This document shows, one piece after another, positions 47,865 to 55,641 of a stretch of 64,000 nt of DNA. Position 1 is the stretch's first letter. Every line of letters starts with the position of its first letter. The stretch spans positions 41,301 through 105,300 of the forward strand of contig JBNKVM010000045.1 in assembly GCA_050299175.1 (NCBI GenBank), in the 5' to 3' direction. A program made the translations under genes and the position numbers. Source of the DNA: JAPHTQ01 sp050299175 (lineage in GTDB: Bacteria > Pseudomonadota > Gammaproteobacteria > Thiohalomonadales > Thiohalomonadaceae). The notes below the pieces were generated by a model, which was not told the origin of the DNA, searched no databases, and saw nothing but the letters and a program-made list of their open reading frames with translations.

Positions 47865-48831
47865 TGATAATTCCTTTGGTCATACGTTTGTTAAAACCTT
47901 CTTCCGTCGATTCAAAGATCGGCACACCGAGAAAGGTCGCTTTAAGGGCACCGTTTTCCGGACAGGCAGCGATACACTTAAAGCAGAGAATGCAGTCGTC
48001 TTTCATGATCCGCGGTGTCTCCACATCATCGGCGATCTCGCGGATTTGCATATCGCAAACCCGATAGCAGTCACCACAACGGGTGCACTTATCGCCATCT
48101 TTTTTCAGGTTCAACAGTGCGGGTTTGGAGAAGAGGTAGTGCAGTGCGCTCATCGGGCAGAAGAAGCAGAAGAAACGCTTCTTGACGAATGCGCCCACCA
48201 GAAACAGGCCTGTGATCAGCATTCCCAGTGCAGTCATAATCATCGTCGTCTTACTGGAGAAGTCGATGGTCAGTTGCGAGGTATCGCCGGTGAATAGCGG
48301 CAGGATCATCCGCCCCGGACAGATATCGCAAAACGGCGTTCCCATGCTATGCGGCAACAACGCACCACCGATCCCCAGCGGGATCAGGATAGTCAGTGCC
48401 AGCAAGATGTACTTGATGATACTGAGATTACGGAACTGGGTTTGACTATAGCGCGATGCGCGAATCCCAATGCGTGTACGAACTGACGTGATCCAGTCCT
48501 GAATGGTGCCTAGTGGACAGGCATAACCGCACCACGCCTTGTTTAACACAATGAACCACAGCGCGAAGGTGAGAAACGCTGTCAGTACCCCGATCCCCAT
48601 CCAGCCGAACAATGATGACCACTTTCCCGCCAGCAAATGCTGCATCGGAAAAAGGAAGCAAACGCCGGGACGCCCTTCACTGTTAAAAGCACAGGAAAAA
48701 GTCGGCAGACTATTTCCCAGATTGATGGCGAAATAGCCGCCGTAAATAAAGAAAACGAAGAACGCGAATTGTAACCAGAAACGAAAACTACGCAGGTCGA
48801 CGTTGTTAATCGCAGTGCGCAGTTTATTCAT
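47842..48831 (-). CDS. NapH/NosR-like membrane 4Fe-4S polyferredoxin
   Basis: The 329-residue protein has about four TM helices (near 21-45, 75-97, 138-158, 198-216), CxxxCP-type motifs CGYACP (101-106), CDICP (168-172) and CFFCP (222-226), and two C-terminal cytoplasmic [4Fe-4S] motifs CTRCGDCYRVC and CILCFKCIAACP. Such proteins (NapH, NosR, CcoG families) pass electrons between quinols and soluble partners. ATG 48831 (MNKLRTAIN) overlaps the previous gene's stop by 8 bp; a longer frame to 48894 is rejected. The most likely partner is the activase. Confidence 0.85.
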   Translation of the reverse strand: MNKLRTAINNVDLRSFRFWLQFAFFVFFIYGGYFAINLGNSLPTFSCAFNSEGRPGVCFLFPMQHLLAGKWSSLFGWMGIGVLTAFLTFALWFIVLNKAWCGYACPLGTIQDWITSVRTRIGIRASRYSQTQFRNLSIIKYILLALTILIPLGIGGALLPHSMGTPFCDICPGRMILPLFTGDTSQLTIDFSSKTTMIMTALGMLITGLFLVGAFVKKRFFCFFCPMSALHYLFSKPALLNLKKDGDKCTRCGDCYRVCDMQIREIADDVETPRIMKDDCILCFKCIAACPENGALKATFLGVPIFESTEEGFNKRMTKGIISEQHDKH

Positions 48832-49804
48832 CAAAGCGCACCTCACGGAACGGACGATTACGACGACGACGGAAGAGGAAGATACCCAGACCACTGCCTA
48901 CCATGGCAAACAGACCAAAGGAGAGGCCGTAGCCGTAGGACTCGTAATCATCAGCCGAGGGATAGTAGTTGCCAGAGAAGCTGGCACGATATGTCGTACC
49001 GCGATACTGCTGGCCGTCCAGTTCACCTTTCTCTGGAACTGTATAGGTCGTACTGATCAGATAGGGTTGAGAATGGCGTTTCTGGAACATACTCCATGGC
49101 GGGAAGTAGTCACGGATCATCGTGTAACGAACACGACCTTCGCTATTGGTCACTGCCTGCTTACTCCAACCAGTATTGCTGGTCAGGGTCACTTCCGCAT
49201 TCGGCAACGGCTTGCCGTTGTGCATCACGATAAAACTGGCGGTATCGCCATAACTGACCAAGGTATGAAAACTCTCTTTCGGCATACGCTCACGCACGAT
49301 TTCCAGCGGAATCGCAGCATTAAATTTCGGCGGCATCTTCTCTTCTATGTTGTCGTGTCCTTCACGGCAACTGTGTTTCAATACTTCTGCCTTGGCGATC
49401 TGCACTTCACGTCGATCACCGTTAACCCACTGATGGGTAACGTAGGCGTTATAGAAGCCCTCTTTGGGCATCGGGAACTCGACATTGTAGAGGCCGTGAT
49501 CTTCATCCTGATCGAAGGAGATATCTTTCAGTTTGCCTTCAGTGTCGAGCACCTGCAGTTTTGAGAGATGACTCACCTGCTGAACGAAACCCGCCTCATC
49601 GGGCTCACCGCCGTGACGCAGCCAGAGATGCTTATAGTAAACACCGCGCTTCATCGTCACCGGGCCGCCGTGATTATGGCCGCCTCCATGGCCTGCATGG
49701 GGAGATGTATCGGAAAGCCACATCGGCTCGGCAGCGACTAGCGGGCCGCACAAAGAGACCGCGCACAGGCTCGCCAGTGCGAAGTTACGAAACGAACTGC
49801 TCAT
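48824..49804 (-). CDS. His-rich exported DUF4198-like protein with C-terminal anchor
   Basis: The 326-residue product has a signal peptide (LASLCAVSLCGPLVAAE), a His/Gly stretch HAGHGGGHNHGG at about 36-47, an Ig-like beta domain resembling DUF4198 (a NikM-associated, metal-linked family) with KPLPNAEVTLTSNTG, and a C-terminal TM helix (YGLSFGLFAMVGSGLGIFLF) followed by an Arg-rich tail. It is the first gene of the five-gene operon and could bind metal in the periplasm. Family call is tentative. Confidence 0.65.
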   Translation of the reverse strand: MSSSFRNFALASLCAVSLCGPLVAAEPMWLSDTSPHAGHGGGHNHGGPVTMKRGVYYKHLWLRHGGEPDEAGFVQQVSHLSKLQVLDTEGKLKDISFDQDEDHGLYNVEFPMPKEGFYNAYVTHQWVNGDRREVQIAKAEVLKHSCREGHDNIEEKMPPKFNAAIPLEIVRERMPKESFHTLVSYGDTASFIVMHNGKPLPNAEVTLTSNTGWSKQAVTNSEGRVRYTMIRDYFPPWSMFQKRHSQPYLISTTYTVPEKGELDGQQYRGTTYRASFSGNYYPSADDYESYGYGLSFGLFAMVGSGLGIFLFRRRRNRPFREVRFDE

Positions 49805-49864
49805 GGATACCCCTCTCTCAGAAAGTGGGGTCGGGACCGCCTACCCCAAAGCGACACCCCAACC

Positions 49865-49873
49865 GTTATAACA
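49865..49873 (-). promoter_or_regulatory. Possible extended -10 promoter of the reductase operon
   Basis: The minus strand reads TGTTATAAC, i.e. extended TGn plus TATAAC, 61 bp before the first gene; a TTGCTC is at a short 15-nt spacing. In the leader, TGGGGT (49826-49831) and ACCCCA (49843-49848) form a 6-bp inverted repeat. Confidence 0.3.
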
Positions 49874-49930
49874 ACCACAATCGGAGAGCAAGATCAGGGC
49901 CAGTCGTAACTTTATGATTTTATTGGAACG

Positions 49931-49953
49931 AAAAAAAATGCCTCAGTTAGGCA
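49931..49953 (-). terminator. Rho-independent terminator after the GGDEF gene
   Basis: On the minus strand TGCCT-AACTG-AGGCA is followed by eight Ts. It separates the diguanylate cyclase gene (ending 50020) from the reductase operon. Confidence 0.85.
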
Positions 49954-50019
49954 GGGGATAACACGCACTCTTGGTGTGGCATATGCCGCACCTGATTTCT
50001 GACCATTTTGTTAAGCGGT

Positions 50020-51252
50020 TTATCCACTCACGACCCGGTTTCGCCCGGAACGCTTGGCCTCATACAGACGCAGATCGGCTTCGTGCAACAGGGCCTCGAC
50101 GTCGGCCCCGGCGCCTACGCCGCCACTGACCCCCATGCTCATGGTAACCTGCAGTCCTTCATGCAACTTCTCCCACGGCTCTTCCTCGATGGCACGGCGC
50201 AACTCCTTGCAGCGTGCCACGGCATGCTCCAGCGACGTCTCAGCAAAGGCAATAACAAACTCTTCACCACCGTGACGGGCGAGAATATCGCCCTTGCGTG
50301 TGTTATCTCGCAGTATTTCCGCAACACGACAGAGCACGGTGTCACCAACCGCGTGGGAGAATTTGTCGTTAATCGCCTTGAAGTGATCGAGATCGCCGAC
50401 CATGAGGCTGAGCGGCCTATCGTGACGGCGGGCCTGCTCGTACAGTTTGGCGGCCTGTTCCGCAAAATGGCGACGATTGTATAGCTGGGTCAATGGATCG
50501 CGAATACTCAGCTCTTTCAGTTCGTCATGCGCCTCTGCAAGCTCTCTGCTCATGGCATTGAACGCTGCGGCCAGCATGCCGATCTCATCCTTTGTCCTCA
50601 CGGGTACCCGCTGCGGTGAAGCACCCTTGGTGCGCATGTTGCGGATCGCTACTGCCAGTTCATCCAGAGTGGCGCTCATCCGGCGACCAAACAGCAAACC
50701 AAACAACACTGCCAGTGAACCGCCCACCAGGAAACCTGCAACCAGCGCCCGGCGCATGGCCGCAAGATAGGTCAAATCCTGTTGAGAAAGGTTGGGCTCA
50801 CCAAGGGGCACGGCCAACACGGCAACCTTACCGTTGACCGATATCGGTCTCGCCTGATCACGAACCGTCTGTGGTACCGATTGCCCCATTTCGTAATCGC
50901 CACCGCCCTTGAGCACGCGGCCTTCCGGATCGAGCAGGAGAAACCGAAATGGAGGACGCCCGGCACGATTTGCCAGTGGAACTCCGTCCATAGGGCCATG
51001 CAAAGCGGCCGTTGGTGGCCGACGATTGCGCTGCACAAATAGCGGAAAAGGCTCATGCCTCTCACCTTCCGCCATGCTGCCGTAGGTTTGCAGATAGGCA
51101 GCGACATCCTGCTGGAAATTCTCAAAGGCCTGATCCAGCACCGTCTGCTGGAAATCACGCATCAACAGCCAGTAGGCAATGCCCCCTACAATGGCGGCAC
51201 TGATCAGACTGGTAACCAGCAACGTCAGCGTGAATTTGGTGCGTAACCTCAC
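50020..51252 (-). CDS. HAMP-GGDEF diguanylate cyclase
   Basis: The 410-residue inner-membrane enzyme has an N-terminal TM, a ~140-residue periplasmic sensor, a second TM (ALVAGFLVGGSLAVLFGLLF), HAMP (ATLDELAVAIRNM) and a GGDEF domain with GGEEF (ARHGGEEFVIAF). RKGD placed 5 residues upstream fits an I-site. It synthesises c-di-GMP. Closed by the terminator at 49931-49953. Confidence 0.92.
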   Translation of the reverse strand: MRLRTKFTLTLLVTSLISAAIVGGIAYWLLMRDFQQTVLDQAFENFQQDVAAYLQTYGSMAEGERHEPFPLFVQRNRRPPTAALHGPMDGVPLANRAGRPPFRFLLLDPEGRVLKGGGDYEMGQSVPQTVRDQARPISVNGKVAVLAVPLGEPNLSQQDLTYLAAMRRALVAGFLVGGSLAVLFGLLFGRRMSATLDELAVAIRNMRTKGASPQRVPVRTKDEIGMLAAAFNAMSRELAEAHDELKELSIRDPLTQLYNRRHFAEQAAKLYEQARRHDRPLSLMVGDLDHFKAINDKFSHAVGDTVLCRVAEILRDNTRKGDILARHGGEEFVIAFAETSLEHAVARCKELRRAIEEEPWEKLHEGLQVTMSMGVSGGVGAGADVEALLHEADLRLYEAKRSGRNRVVSG

Positions 51253-51339
51253 GACTTCCCCCTTGGCACTTCGCTATATATAGCACGCCGACAGGGAACG
51301 CCCCAGTCTTACCCGATTTTTGTAGGGGAAATTTTGTGA

Positions 51340-51726
51340 CTAGAGCGAGTCCAACCTCGAAGATGATGGGAACAAATAGCGGCGATTTATCAACTCAGCA
51401 ACTAAAACACCCAGAAGCACGCCTGCACTATTCGCAGCAAGGTCCAGCCATTCACCATAACGATTCACATAGGGCTGAACCAACTCAATACCACCACTAT
51501 AGACCACAAAAAATATCCCTATCAGTTGCCAATATCTTGCTTTACGTAGTGCAACGGGAAACATCAACACCACATACGCAATGACGTGATGGCTCTTATC
51601 GGTACCAGGGACTGATGGCAGGTGATCCTGCGGCAAAAGAGAGAGCACTGAAATCGCAATGAATGTGAGTAATGTCAGAATCACCCAGTTCTGTTTTATG
51701 ACTAATAACATATGATTCAAGCGCAT
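51340..51726 (-). CDS. VanZ-family membrane protein
   Basis: The ~128-residue product has four predicted TM helices and the VanZ-like motif DKSHHVIAYVVLMF followed by EWLDLAANSAGVLLG. Function in this family is poorly known. The start is unclear: ATG 51726 is only 2 nt from GGAGAG, and TTG 51720 is better spaced. Further upstream codons (to 51807) overlap the small gene at 51740 and are unlikely. Confidence 0.8.
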   Translation of the reverse strand: MRLNHMLLVIKQNWVILTLLTFIAISVLSLLPQDHLPSVPGTDKSHHVIAYVVLMFPVALRKARYWQLIGIFFVVYSGGIELVQPYVNRYGEWLDLAANSAGVLLGVLVAELINRRYLFPSSSRLDSL

Positions 51727-51739
51727 CTCTCCGGAAGAA

Positions 51740-51955
51740 TTAACGCGTGGCGTGATGCAATTTATTACGTTTCTGTAAATCTCTGGCCATCGCACCAAGA
51801 AAGGCAAGACCGATAATGACTACAGCAACGCCCGTGAGTAGGAAGTTAAACAATATGGTAAAGACCGCCTCATTACCGATGCAGTTAAGCAGACATGGCG
51901 AGTATAGATCGGCATAAATGGTTATTGCGTTTATACACCAAATATATAGGAACAC
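51740..51955 (-). CDS. Small membrane protein (71 aa), unknown
   Basis: A 71-residue frame with one strong TM helix (FTILFNFLLTGVAVVIIGLAFLGAM) and a basic C-terminus, starting with GTG 51955. It fits tightly between the DUF202 gene (3 bp) and the VanZ gene. I do not recognise it. The lack of a good ribosome site makes the start uncertain. Confidence 0.5.
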   Translation of the reverse strand: MFLYIWCINAITIYADLYSPCLLNCIGNEAVFTILFNFLLTGVAVVIIGLAFLGAMARDLQKRNKLHHATR

Positions 51956-51958
51956 TGC

Positions 51959-52330
51959 TTATATGAATGCCGTCGCCAGATAGGCACTTAATGCAAATCC
52001 CAACCCGCCGATCACCGCATTGGCGATCACTCCCACCCTCAGGTTATAACTCTTTGGGATTTCAGCCGGGTGAAGCGTTCGCAAAATTCTTGTGTATTGC
52101 AAGATTGAGTAAATTGAAACAACGCTCGCTAACAAAACGAATGATTCACCAATGATGAAGGAGATATGCCGCTGAAGCACCGTCGCCTCCTCTTTACCGG
52201 CCAACTCGAGGAAAAGCCCAAAACGCTCGATGACGAAACCAAATGCCATCCATGAAATACTGGTCCGGTTCCACGCCAATAGCGTGCGCTCAGCGGCAAA
52301 GAGTACTCTGGGATCTTTTAATTCTGACAT
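51959..52330 (-). CDS. DUF202 (YidH-like) membrane protein
   Basis: The 123-residue protein has three TM helices and the DUF202 start LFAAERTLLAWNRTSISWMAFGF. Function is unknown. First of a short same-strand run with the small membrane protein and VanZ. Confidence 0.85.
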   Translation of the reverse strand: MSELKDPRVLFAAERTLLAWNRTSISWMAFGFVIERFGLFLELAGKEEATVLQRHISFIIGESFVLLASVVSIYSILQYTRILRTLHPAEIPKSYNLRVGVIANAVIGGLGFALSAYLATAFI

Positions 52331-52407
52331 TGTTCAGCCCATCCGCATAAGCAGTGCTACAGAACACAATGCGTTAACCATAGCGGATTTTCATACAGCA
52401 CACATTG

Positions 52408-53073
52408 TTATTCTTTCCGGTAAGGCTCAAAAGCATCAAGCACTTCTTTTTCGGTCATGGCATCGGCAATCCATTCCTGCATGGCAGGCAATGCGAGAAT
52501 GGTAGAAACATAGTCGGTACAGACTTCGTCCAATTGCACATCATAGGTCCTGAAGCGCAACGCCACTGGGGCAAACATTGCATCGGCAATAGTGAATTCA
52601 TCAAAGAGCATCGGGCCACCCTGGCCATATTTCTGACGACACTCACGCCAGATTGCCATGATGCGCTCAATATCTGCAGCACTCTCCTCCGTTAACCCCT
52701 TACCGGGAAATGTCAGGCGACAGTTCATCGGCATCAGGCGGCGCAGTGCGGAAAAACCGGAATGCATTTCAGCACTGATCGAACGAGCCATCGCCCGTGC
52801 TCCACTCTCTTCCGGCCACATCGCATGCGCAGGGAAAATCTCATTGAGGTATTCGCAGATAGATAACGAATCCCACACTGTAAGATCTCCGTTTCGCAAT
52901 GTGGGCACCAGCCCGGACGGGCACCATTTCGCCATCGCCTCTTTCGAATCTTCCCCATACAACGGTATATAAACTTCTTTGAAAGGAATATCGAAATGCT
53001 TCAGCAACAGCCACGGACGTAGTGACCAGGAAGAGTAGTTTTTATTGCCGATAATCAACGTAAACTGGCTCAT
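52408..53073 (-). CDS. Glutathione S-transferase family protein
   Basis: The 221-residue cytoplasmic protein has the thioredoxin-like N-terminal domain (LIIGNKNYSSWSLRPWLLLKHF, with the SPxxxK-like SGLVPTLRNGDLTVWDSLSICEYL glutathione site) and an all-helical C-terminal domain. The catalytic residue is likely the Ser of YSSWS. Substrate unknown. Confidence 0.88.
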   Translation of the reverse strand: MSQFTLIIGNKNYSSWSLRPWLLLKHFDIPFKEVYIPLYGEDSKEAMAKWCPSGLVPTLRNGDLTVWDSLSICEYLNEIFPAHAMWPEESGARAMARSISAEMHSGFSALRRLMPMNCRLTFPGKGLTEESAADIERIMAIWRECRQKYGQGGPMLFDEFTIADAMFAPVALRFRTYDVQLDEVCTDYVSTILALPAMQEWIADAMTEKEVLDAFEPYRKE

Positions 53074-53142
53074 TTAGCGATAGACCTTATGCTGATTGTT
53101 ATTGGGTTTATTATCCAGACCCTACAGTTGGGAGATAACGGG

Positions 53143-53340
53143 CTATTTACCCATTTCCTCGTTACGCTCCCTCTCGTATTCCTCATAGGTTTTACTTGCC
53201 CGATCAATACACTCTTCGTATTGTGACGGCGGAACTTTATCGCACGCCCTGCGGTTGTTGAGCTGCATATTGTCATACACCGCCTTATTACTGCACCCGA
53301 AGAATGATAGTGATAGAAATAGCATTATTAACTTATGCAT
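53143..53340 (-). CDS. Small lipoprotein (65 aa), unknown
   Basis: The 65-residue product starts MHKLIMLFLSLSFFGC, a compact lipoprotein signal with lipobox FFGC, and has a charged C-terminus rich in Glu/Arg (YEEYERERNEEMGK). Two further Cys could pair. I do not recognise a family. Confidence 0.65.
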   Translation of the reverse strand: MHKLIMLFLSLSFFGCSNKAVYDNMQLNNRRACDKVPPSQYEECIDRASKTYEEYERERNEEMGK

Positions 53341-53413
53341 ATAATCTTCCTAAAGGGATTGCCATTAAACCGTAAAGCAGATGTTAAAAGAAATTATTCC
53401 CTAGCTCAGCTTT

Positions 53414-53938
53414 TTAGCCACCAGTTTCCTGCAGATATTGATCTGCCTCCTTGACACCATTCTCCCTGGCTCGCTTGAGCCATTTGATTGCCTTTTCCCT
53501 ATCTGCCTTAACCATACCTAACCCTTTATAATAAATTTCGCCAACATAATAACTGGCTGAATAGCTGTCAGGCGCCTCATCGGCTTCGGCCGCCCTGGTA
53601 AACCAGCTCAATGCCTGTGCATAATCCTGTTCTACACCAATCCCCTGTCGATAGACCCAGCCCAGGTCATGCAGGGCCCTGGCATTCCCCTCTTCTGCCA
53701 ACTTGTGGATAACCGGGAAGGATTCATCATAATTCCCACTCATAAGTTGCTCTTCCGCCTTGTTCAATTTAAGCGCCACCGCAGCTTTAGCGAGCATTTT
53801 TTTCGATAGTTCCTGTAATCTTTCCGTCTTCTCTTGTTCTTTTTTCTGTTGCTGGACATGGTAAACATTAATCGCCGTCGTCACAGCGAGGGCTACAAGG
53901 GCGATGACGATGATGCGCTTCCTGGATACATTTAACAT
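53414..53938 (-). CDS. Sel1-repeat protein with N-terminal membrane anchor
   Basis: The 174-residue product has an N-terminal TM (IIVIALVALAVTTAINVYHV), a coiled segment (QQQKKEQEKTERLQELS) and two to three Sel1-like repeats (ARALHDLGWVYRQGIGVEQD, ASYYVGEIYYKGLGMVKAD). Such repeats mediate protein-protein contacts. Partner unknown. Confidence 0.8.
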   Translation of the reverse strand: MLNVSRKRIIVIALVALAVTTAINVYHVQQQKKEQEKTERLQELSKKMLAKAAVALKLNKAEEQLMSGNYDESFPVIHKLAEEGNARALHDLGWVYRQGIGVEQDYAQALSWFTRAAEADEAPDSYSASYYVGEIYYKGLGMVKADREKAIKWLKRARENGVKEADQYLQETGG

Positions 53939-54500
53939 GAGAATTGCTCTATTTTGTCAATAAGAAGGAGACAATATACACCAAAATTCATTCAGAAATG
54001 TTTCCGCAATAATCGTAGGTTATTCAACCCTGTCCACTCAAAAAAGTTGTCAGCCACATACCCATCTACGCACCCTGAACGCATAGGTACTAAATTCATT
54101 ACAAAGTATTGAGGCAGCAGCCCCACTCTGGCCGAATCTGAAAATGACACAGGTATGCAACACATATCGACGGCAATAATAGAAAGCCCACTCCAACAAC
54201 ATCAGGAAGAAGCTGAGACGCATGGGATTCCTGCTGTAGCAGTAGATAGCTATCAATCATTTGTTAGACGCCACATCTATCTCCTAATCTGTAACAGTAG
54301 TTCAACTTTTGTAACAATTATTTATTGATTACTCTCTCTATCATTCTATTTTTTGTATCTTTTGTATCTTTTGAGATTCAGTTTCCAATTCAGACCAATA
54401 TCCGCTTGATCTGAAAAATATGACGTCTATTCTTCCTGGGGCCGCGGTTGCTGACCAACCTCGGCAATTAACATGGATAGCTAAACTTAAGGAGATCAAA
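53939..54500. other. 562-bp gene-free stretch with the leader of the next gene
   Basis: No convincing gene, tRNA or riboswitch. It holds a 9-mer tandem repeat (TTTTGTATC twice, then TTTTGAG, 54350-54374), a putative promoter at 54325-54352, and a ~145-nt leader in which GGTTG-CTGAC-CAACC forms a hairpin near 54448. A 68-codon minus-strand frame at 54050-54256 is not supported. Confidence 0.5.
54325..54352 (+). promoter_or_regulatory. Putative promoter upstream of the secreted-protein pair
   Basis: TTGATT, 16 nt, TATTTT, about 150 bp before ATG 54501. Weak -10; assignment by eye. Confidence 0.3.
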
Positions 54501-54884
54501 ATGAAACCAATGAAAGTATTTCTCACGCTGATTGCTTCGTTGACCCTGTCATTCGCAGTAACCAGCAATGTATTTGCCGGCACCAAAGGGACATACAACG
54601 TAAGCGTTGGTACGACTTCCTTTTCGGGGTCACTGGGCAGTGCCCGCAATAGCGCAGATACCAATCAGCAAATCGGCTGCTGGTCGTACAGTTCTGGCAA
54701 TGGATTTTGCTATGGCAAAGACAGCACCGGCGCATCCGCGAGTTGCTCAACAAGTGATGCAGCGATGTTAACCTCTATTAAATCAGTTAAAGGTGACTCG
54801 TACATACGAGTCAACTACAGCAGTGGCGCATGCACTAACGTGTTTGTCAGTAATTTTTCAAGTTTTGAACCAAAGCAACCATAA
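54501..54884 (+). CDS. Small secreted protein (127 aa), unknown
   Basis: From ATG 54501, with AAGGAG 6 nt upstream, the product has a Sec signal (FLTLIASLTLSFAVTSNVFAG) and a ~100-residue mature part rich in Ser/Gly/Asn with four Cys (GCWSYSSGNGFCYG, SASCSTSD, SSGACTNVF) that may form two disulfides. It has no recognised domain. A longer frame from 54420 lacks a proper start. It is followed by another exported protein gene 26 bp downstream. Confidence 0.78.
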   Translation: MKPMKVFLTLIASLTLSFAVTSNVFAGTKGTYNVSVGTTSFSGSLGSARNSADTNQQIGCWSYSSGNGFCYGKDSTGASASCSTSDAAMLTSIKSVKGDSYIRVNYSSGACTNVFVSNFSSFEPKQP

Positions 54885-54910
54885 CATAACGTAGCACAAG
54901 GGGAACGGAC

Positions 54911-55519
54911 ATGATGAAAAGTCATTTCTTGATATTGGGATTCGGTTTGGGACTGGGTGTATTGCTATCTACCGCAATCAATCAGTCTGAACAGGTGGAT
55001 TACGCCAAACTGGAATTATTAATATCAAAAGCAGTGAAAACTGAAATGGTTAATTATCGGAACTCCGTTCCCCTTTCAAAAACATCAAGTACATCATCAC
55101 AAGACGCTTTTTACGGCTCAAATAACGCACAACGATTTCAGTATGACGCCAACGATGATCCACTACTCGGTGAACTAAAGCAGTTATTTGCAGAACTGTC
55201 GATGGATCTTAGAAGGGATATGCAAGACAACATATCCAATTTGGCTATGGCACAGAGTGGCGGTGCCGCTACTTCCGAGGCGCGCACGCCTTTAACGCCT
55301 GAACAACAGGCACAACAGAGCGTTGTCATTGAACAGGCCACGAGTTATATCTATGACGTCATCGATCGTGGAGTATGGGATGCTACGGATGTAGAGAATA
55401 TGAGAACACTAATGGCGACACTCCCCCCCAACGAAAGCGTAAAAATACATCAACAACTTTTGGCTGCGATGAACGATGGTCGTGTTAAAACCGATTTAGG
55501 GCCTATGGACTTGTTCTAG
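54911..55519 (+). CDS. Exported or anchored protein of unknown function (202 aa)
   Basis: Starts with AAGGGG about 7 nt before ATG 54911 (or 54914). An N-terminal hydrophobic helix (HFLILGFGLGLGVLLSTAI) is followed by a polar, mostly helical region with Gln-rich TPEQQAQQSVVIEQATSYIYDVI. It resembles no family I know. Cotranscription with the upstream secreted gene is probable. Confidence 0.7.
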   Translation: MMKSHFLILGFGLGLGVLLSTAINQSEQVDYAKLELLISKAVKTEMVNYRNSVPLSKTSSTSSQDAFYGSNNAQRFQYDANDDPLLGELKQLFAELSMDLRRDMQDNISNLAMAQSGGAATSEARTPLTPEQQAQQSVVIEQATSYIYDVIDRGVWDATDVENMRTLMATLPPNESVKIHQQLLAAMNDGRVKTDLGPMDLF

Positions 55520-55641
55520 GAAACGAAATATAAACGCACGTGATTAAAGGAACAGAGGGGTTAAAAGTGAGTAGAGTATGAAGACTGAACAGGAATTAAT
55601 CCCTCCGTCCTTTACGCATAACTTTCAGCTGACCCTACTTA

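Noticed and set aside
54050..54256. 68-codon minus-strand frame in the gap before the secreted proteins
   Set aside because: No ribosome site, odd composition rich in Arg, Cys and aromatic residues, and no domain.
54400..54500. c-di-GMP (GEMM) or other riboswitch in the leader of the secreted protein
   Set aside because: Neither the GGACGCAAAGCC nor the CACAGGGCAAACC core of GEMM-I is present; only a simple hairpin is seen.
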